64,000 nt of DNA, from NCBI GenBank assembly GCA_002733715.2, contig NVWQ02000053.1:62001-126000 (forward strand), read 5' to 3'. The stretch is from Methylophaga sp. Lineage in GTDB: Bacteria; Pseudomonadota; Gammaproteobacteria; Nitrosococcales; Methylophagaceae. Below are positions 61,067-64,000 of this stretch, piece by piece. Numbering within the stretch: the first letter of the stretch is position 1; each line of letters begins with the position of its first letter. The translations under genes were made by a program, and so were the position numbers. The notes under the pieces were generated by a model, which did not search any database, was not told the DNA's origin, and worked only from the letters and a program-made list of their open reading frames with translations.

Positions 61067-62761
61067 TTAGATGGTTTTCAAGTATTCAACTAAGGCCCAA
61101 CGTTCTTGTTCCGTTAATGCAGGCTTGCCATAATAACCCGTACCATATTCATGGCCAGCATTACTATTGCCTTCTATAGTAGTATCAAAAATGAAATTAT
61201 CATTGCCAGTCCCACAGCTAATTGAACTGACATAACCAACGTTATCAGCATCAAACTCCCACGAAGCAATAGAAAATTGTTTTACTCTTTGCTCAGCGGG
61301 TAATAACAGTTGATATAGATTTGGCACAGAACCATTGTGTAAGAAAGGCGCGCTTGTCCATACACCATTTAAAGGACGTGCTTTATAGGCAAGTAGAGCA
61401 TGATCAGATACTTCTTTGCCATGTTCAATAATTTCACCATCAACATATTTTGGTGGATGATTCACTTCAGGATGGCCTAGCTTTTTTGCATCACGTTTAG
61501 CGAAATAAGCCTGTATGGGATTGTTTTTTAGAATACCAACCATTAGGTTATTTGCGATATGAATAGCAGGGGCTTGTTCTGGAAGTGGGCTACCTGCCAC
61601 ATAATATCGGGGTCGACCTTCGAATTTACCTGTTTTACCCTTAAAGTAAATGGCATTTTCAGCCATTAATGGATCTGTGTTAATGACGCCCAATGTACTC
61701 ATGCGTACTTGAATTTTACGCAGCGGGTCGGTTCGGTCGATATCAACGTGACACTGGATACAGTGATTTTCATATAGACCTCGACCTACTTTTGCTAGCT
61801 CTGTATCGATTTCGGGGAAACCTTCGGGCCAAAGCGGCGAATGTAATTGAGCAACAACGTGTTCTAACTCGCGTAATTCACTGGTTTGTATTGATGATTT
61901 ATAGCCACCATCAATAAAACCTAACCAATTGGTCGTTTCAGTTTCAATTTCACCAAACACACCGATAACTTCACCGATGTTTCTAGCTAGAGCACCTACT
62001 CCTGTATTTGATTGTGACCCATTCCATTCAACATAATCATGTTGTGGTGTATCCCAAAGGTAAGGGTAGCTGGTGGGTGCGGTAGGAGAATTAGTGTTGT
62101 TTTCTACCCCTGTTGCAATTAAAGCTTGATTTAAAATGGCGCCAAATGCATCTAAGCGAGAAAAGCCTGAAACAATATCAGAATGATTGGCTGCCATATG
62201 ATTGGCACGTTTCTCATAGACCATATGGATATCTTGTTTTAACTGTTCTGTTTGTTTGTCTGTTACGTTATTACCCAATAATTTTTGTTGGAAACGCACA
62301 AACTTTTCCTTATCATCTAATGTCGCTTTTAATGACGCTGTTATCTCTGTCAGAAATAGATTCAGATCAATAAATGCCTGACCGCCATCAATACGTACGA
62401 TTTGATCGTGATAAGTAATTTGTTGGGTATGACATGCCGCACAAGTTGGTCCCATATGATCGCCGTTTCTTGCTAAGCCTATAGGAAGACCATCGGGATT
62501 ATTTTTGGATTGAGGTGCAGCAATAAAGCCTAGTCGCACCATATTTTCATCATCACGTAGCAAAGTGTCGTTTTTAGCTTGCTCTAAGTGAAGAAAATAG
62601 TCATACGGAATAAGACGTGAACCTTGATCGGCAAAGTAAAAATACTCACGATCTTTATCTGACCAATTCTGTTCAAGATAAGTAATATCTTGGCTGTCAG
62701 CTGCCGCGGCAGATATTATCAGCAAGAGGCTAGTTGTTAGCAATGTTAATATTGATTTCAT
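61067..62761 (-). CDS. Exported di-heme cytochrome c peroxidase-like protein
   Basis: 564 residues from the ATG at 62761 (MKSILTLLTTSLLLIISAAAA, a signal peptide). An ATG at 62773 shares a base with the upstream stop (TAATG) and is the alternative. Heme-binding CxxCH motifs: 'GPTCAACHTQQ' (about residue 110) and 'ENHCIQCHVDI' (about residue 340). The remainder has the helical layout of the di-heme peroxidase/MauG/RoxA group ('AFIDLNLFLTEITASLKATL', 'FLHNGSVPNLYQLLLP'). Located in the periplasm or outside. The residues that separate peroxidase from dioxygenase types cannot be assigned by eye. Confidence 0.85.
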   Translation of the reverse strand: MKSILTLLTTSLLLIISAAAADSQDITYLEQNWSDKDREYFYFADQGSRLIPYDYFLHLEQAKNDTLLRDDENMVRLGFIAAPQSKNNPDGLPIGLARNGDHMGPTCAACHTQQITYHDQIVRIDGGQAFIDLNLFLTEITASLKATLDDKEKFVRFQQKLLGNNVTDKQTEQLKQDIHMVYEKRANHMAANHSDIVSGFSRLDAFGAILNQALIATGVENNTNSPTAPTSYPYLWDTPQHDYVEWNGSQSNTGVGALARNIGEVIGVFGEIETETTNWLGFIDGGYKSSIQTSELRELEHVVAQLHSPLWPEGFPEIDTELAKVGRGLYENHCIQCHVDIDRTDPLRKIQVRMSTLGVINTDPLMAENAIYFKGKTGKFEGRPRYYVAGSPLPEQAPAIHIANNLMVGILKNNPIQAYFAKRDAKKLGHPEVNHPPKYVDGEIIEHGKEVSDHALLAYKARPLNGVWTSAPFLHNGSVPNLYQLLLPAEQRVKQFSIASWEFDADNVGYVSSISCGTGNDNFIFDTTIEGNSNAGHEYGTGYYGKPALTEQERWALVEYLKTI

Positions 62762-62772
62762 AGTAATCACCA

Positions 62773-64000
62773 TTATTCAAAATCATCTCTCGAAAGTAAT
62801 GTATTTAATAAGTTGTCTTGGAAATTAAGATTTCCTGTCAAGTTACTATGTCTGACGCATAAGAAAAAAGATTGTTTCACTGGCAAGTGAATATATTCAT
62901 GTCGCCTAATGCTTGGATCCAAAATATTACGCCCTAAAAGTGATGCTTTAGTCACCGAACCATCTCCGGGCTCTAATAATAATGCATCATAATCAACACC
63001 TTCTACAGCTTGAGTAATTTCTTTAGGGTACATACGAATAAGTGACTCACCGTTGACCTCTTCAACAACAATTCTTGCCGAAGTAAGGGTGCAACCACCA
63101 CCAAAAATAGTGAGTTTAGGATGTACCTCGGGCAAAGGTACTGTTAAAGACCAAACGAAACGACGAGCTCGTTCAAGTCGTTTTTCAAAATAACGATCTA
63201 ACGTAGCTATGTATTTTTCACCTTGTTGCTGAGATTCAAATTTTGCTAGGATCCGATCTCTAACTTTTGGATCAAAAATAGACCATTGAAAGCGACGCCA
63301 GGTTTCAACATCAAACAAGTCACGATCGAGCGGTTCGCCTTTACCATTAACAATCCAATTATTGAGTGGATGAGGGAACAATTGATACAAACTAGGCCAT
63401 GTAGCGATGGTTTCAGTACCAATTTGTTTTAAGCCAATATCAACACCCGTAATAAATAGGTTCAGCGTTTTAACAGAACCTAAATTAGGTGTTCCTAGCA
63501 GGATAACGCGACGAACTTTATTGCCACCATACATGGTGAGCTTTTTATCAAAGTCATTATCATTGATAACATCTTGCTTGCCATAACGAATGTAATAACG
63601 AGAAACCAATCCGCCCATGCTATGAGCAACAATATCGACTTTTAAATTGGGATCTTTGTAATCTACTTGAATTTGGTCTATAAAATTAGCAAGTTGCCCA
63701 GCACTAATGACATTATCTTGTCGCCAATCATAATGAAAAATATAATAATTCTTTTGTTTTGTATCAACGGGCTCACCTATTTTGGCGAGCTTGTAGCCGG
63801 CAGCATCCCCTAAGGTTTTAACAATCTTGCCATAAAAGTCTTTACCTACTGCGCCTTCGGATATGGCGTAAGCCTCGATATTATTTGACATAGGCATTAA
63901 AGACTCAGAATCAATATCAAAAGCAATATCAGAGTAATCACTTAACAATAAACGACTAGCAGAGCCCGGCCAAAGATCTTCCCCCGTTGTTTTATCCCGT
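62773..64000 (-). CDS. Alpha/beta-hydrolase lipase-like protein (5' end outside window)
   Basis: The frame stays open to the window edge: beyond the TTG at 63948 it continues with 'EDLWPGSASRLLLSD', a typical lipase/LCAT-like segment, so the start lies further out. Core: 'YYIFHYDWRQDN', nucleophile 'VDIVAHSMGGLVSRYYI' (AHSMGG), 'RRVILLGTPNLGSVKTL', and an acidic/His region near the end ('EPGDGSVTKASLL'). This layout belongs to LCAT/lecithinase-like esterases. First gene of the four-gene unit with the di-heme protein, acyltransferase and catalase-like protein; substrate probably lipid (inference). Confidence 0.82.
   Translation of the reverse strand, partial: RDKTTGEDLWPGSASRLLLSDYSDIAFDIDSESLMPMSNNIEAYAISEGAVGKDFYGKIVKTLGDAAGYKLAKIGEPVDTKQKNYYIFHYDWRQDNVISAGQLANFIDQIQVDYKDPNLKVDIVAHSMGGLVSRYYIRYGKQDVINDNDFDKKLTMYGGNKVRRVILLGTPNLGSVKTLNLFITGVDIGLKQIGTETIATWPSLYQLFPHPLNNWIVNGKGEPLDRDLFDVETWRRFQWSIFDPKVRDRILAKFESQQQGEKYIATLDRYFEKRLERARRFVWSLTVPLPEVHPKLTIFGGGCTLTSARIVVEEVNGESLIRMYPKEITQAVEGVDYDALLLEPGDGSVTKASLLGRNILDPSIRRHEYIHLPVKQSFFLCVRHSNLTGNLNFQDNLLNTLLSRDDFE

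Noticed and set aside
61067-62761. Calling the di-heme protein a rubber oxygenase (RoxA)
   Set aside because: The heme motifs fit but the diagnostic residues could not be checked and the length is shorter than RoxA, so only the broader family is given.
1-64000. CRISPR arrays, tRNA or rRNA genes, IS elements and prophage
   Set aside because: No regularly spaced direct repeats, no cloverleaf sequences recognised, no transposase, integrase or phage structural genes among the reading frames.

Overview
The window reads as chromosome of a low-GC, Gram-negative gammaproteobacterium, probably marine or sulfur-associated. Several gene neighbourhoods are classical for the class: ygfB-pepP-ubiH-ubiI opposite zapA and 6S RNA, trxA divergent from rhlB, and a cytochrome b561/yceI pair. 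A sulfide:quinone oxidoreductase and TakP-type TRAP transporter genes fit an aquatic lifestyle. The species cannot be told from the sequence.

Layout. 1-8.1 kb: two FliL-domain genes, psd, zwf, glgA, and a tightly overlapping minus-strand operon (six-bladed propeller, SrmB-like helicase, PqiA-like protein, PLA2-like protein), then yqaA. 8.1-10.8 kb: an accessory island with a TetR regulator, three operator palindromes, a tautomerase and an alpha/beta hydrolase. It lies between intact yqaA and a frameshifted, truncated second yqaA. 10.8-24.7 kb: DMT transporter, a 1199-residue GGDEF/EAL sensor, an isolated TRAP binding protein coupled to an 83-residue ORF, uvrD, trxA/rhlB, lipoproteins, a mechanosensitive-channel-like protein and a VPxPA-CTERM protein. 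24.7-32.5 kb: ubiquinone hydroxylases, pepP, ygfB, zapA, a 161-bp fold-back element, 6S RNA, and a response regulator-dctQ-dctM operon. 32.5-44 kb: CHASE hybrid kinase, SRPBCC and DUF4389 proteins, yaaA, a CDP-alcohol phosphotransferase/EEP pair, htpG (sigma32 promoter), hslO, cytochrome b561, yceI and sqr.

44.1-58.5 kb is the most unusual part. A plus-strand array encodes exported proteins: an Asp/Ser-rich repeat protein, a PKD-like protein, a ricin-type lectin, three CARDB proteins and three Cys-rich proteins, several with interchangeable leader and linker modules. It faces a minus-strand operon: outer-membrane beta-barrel-like protein, FN3-like exported protein, ECF sigma factor, membrane anti-sigma factor and subtilisin. 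Four array transcription units share one bipartite promoter (TTGAACC, 18 bp, ACTTAC, 6 bp, AATGA), unlike sigma70 and with fixed spacing. I infer that the adjacent ECF sigma controls them. The anti-sigma periplasmic domain looks like the subtilisin propeptide, so protease and anti-sigma factor may be mechanistically linked. Two leader fossils show the array duplicates and decays.

58.6-64 kb: a minus-strand operon of a lipase (5' end outside the window), a di-heme cytochrome c peroxidase-like protein, a membrane acyltransferase and a small catalase-family protein, perhaps for lipid or peroxide metabolism. A dispersed palindromic repeat (two subfamilies, six copies seen) lies between genes throughout, and one copy supplies the last codons of yaaA.
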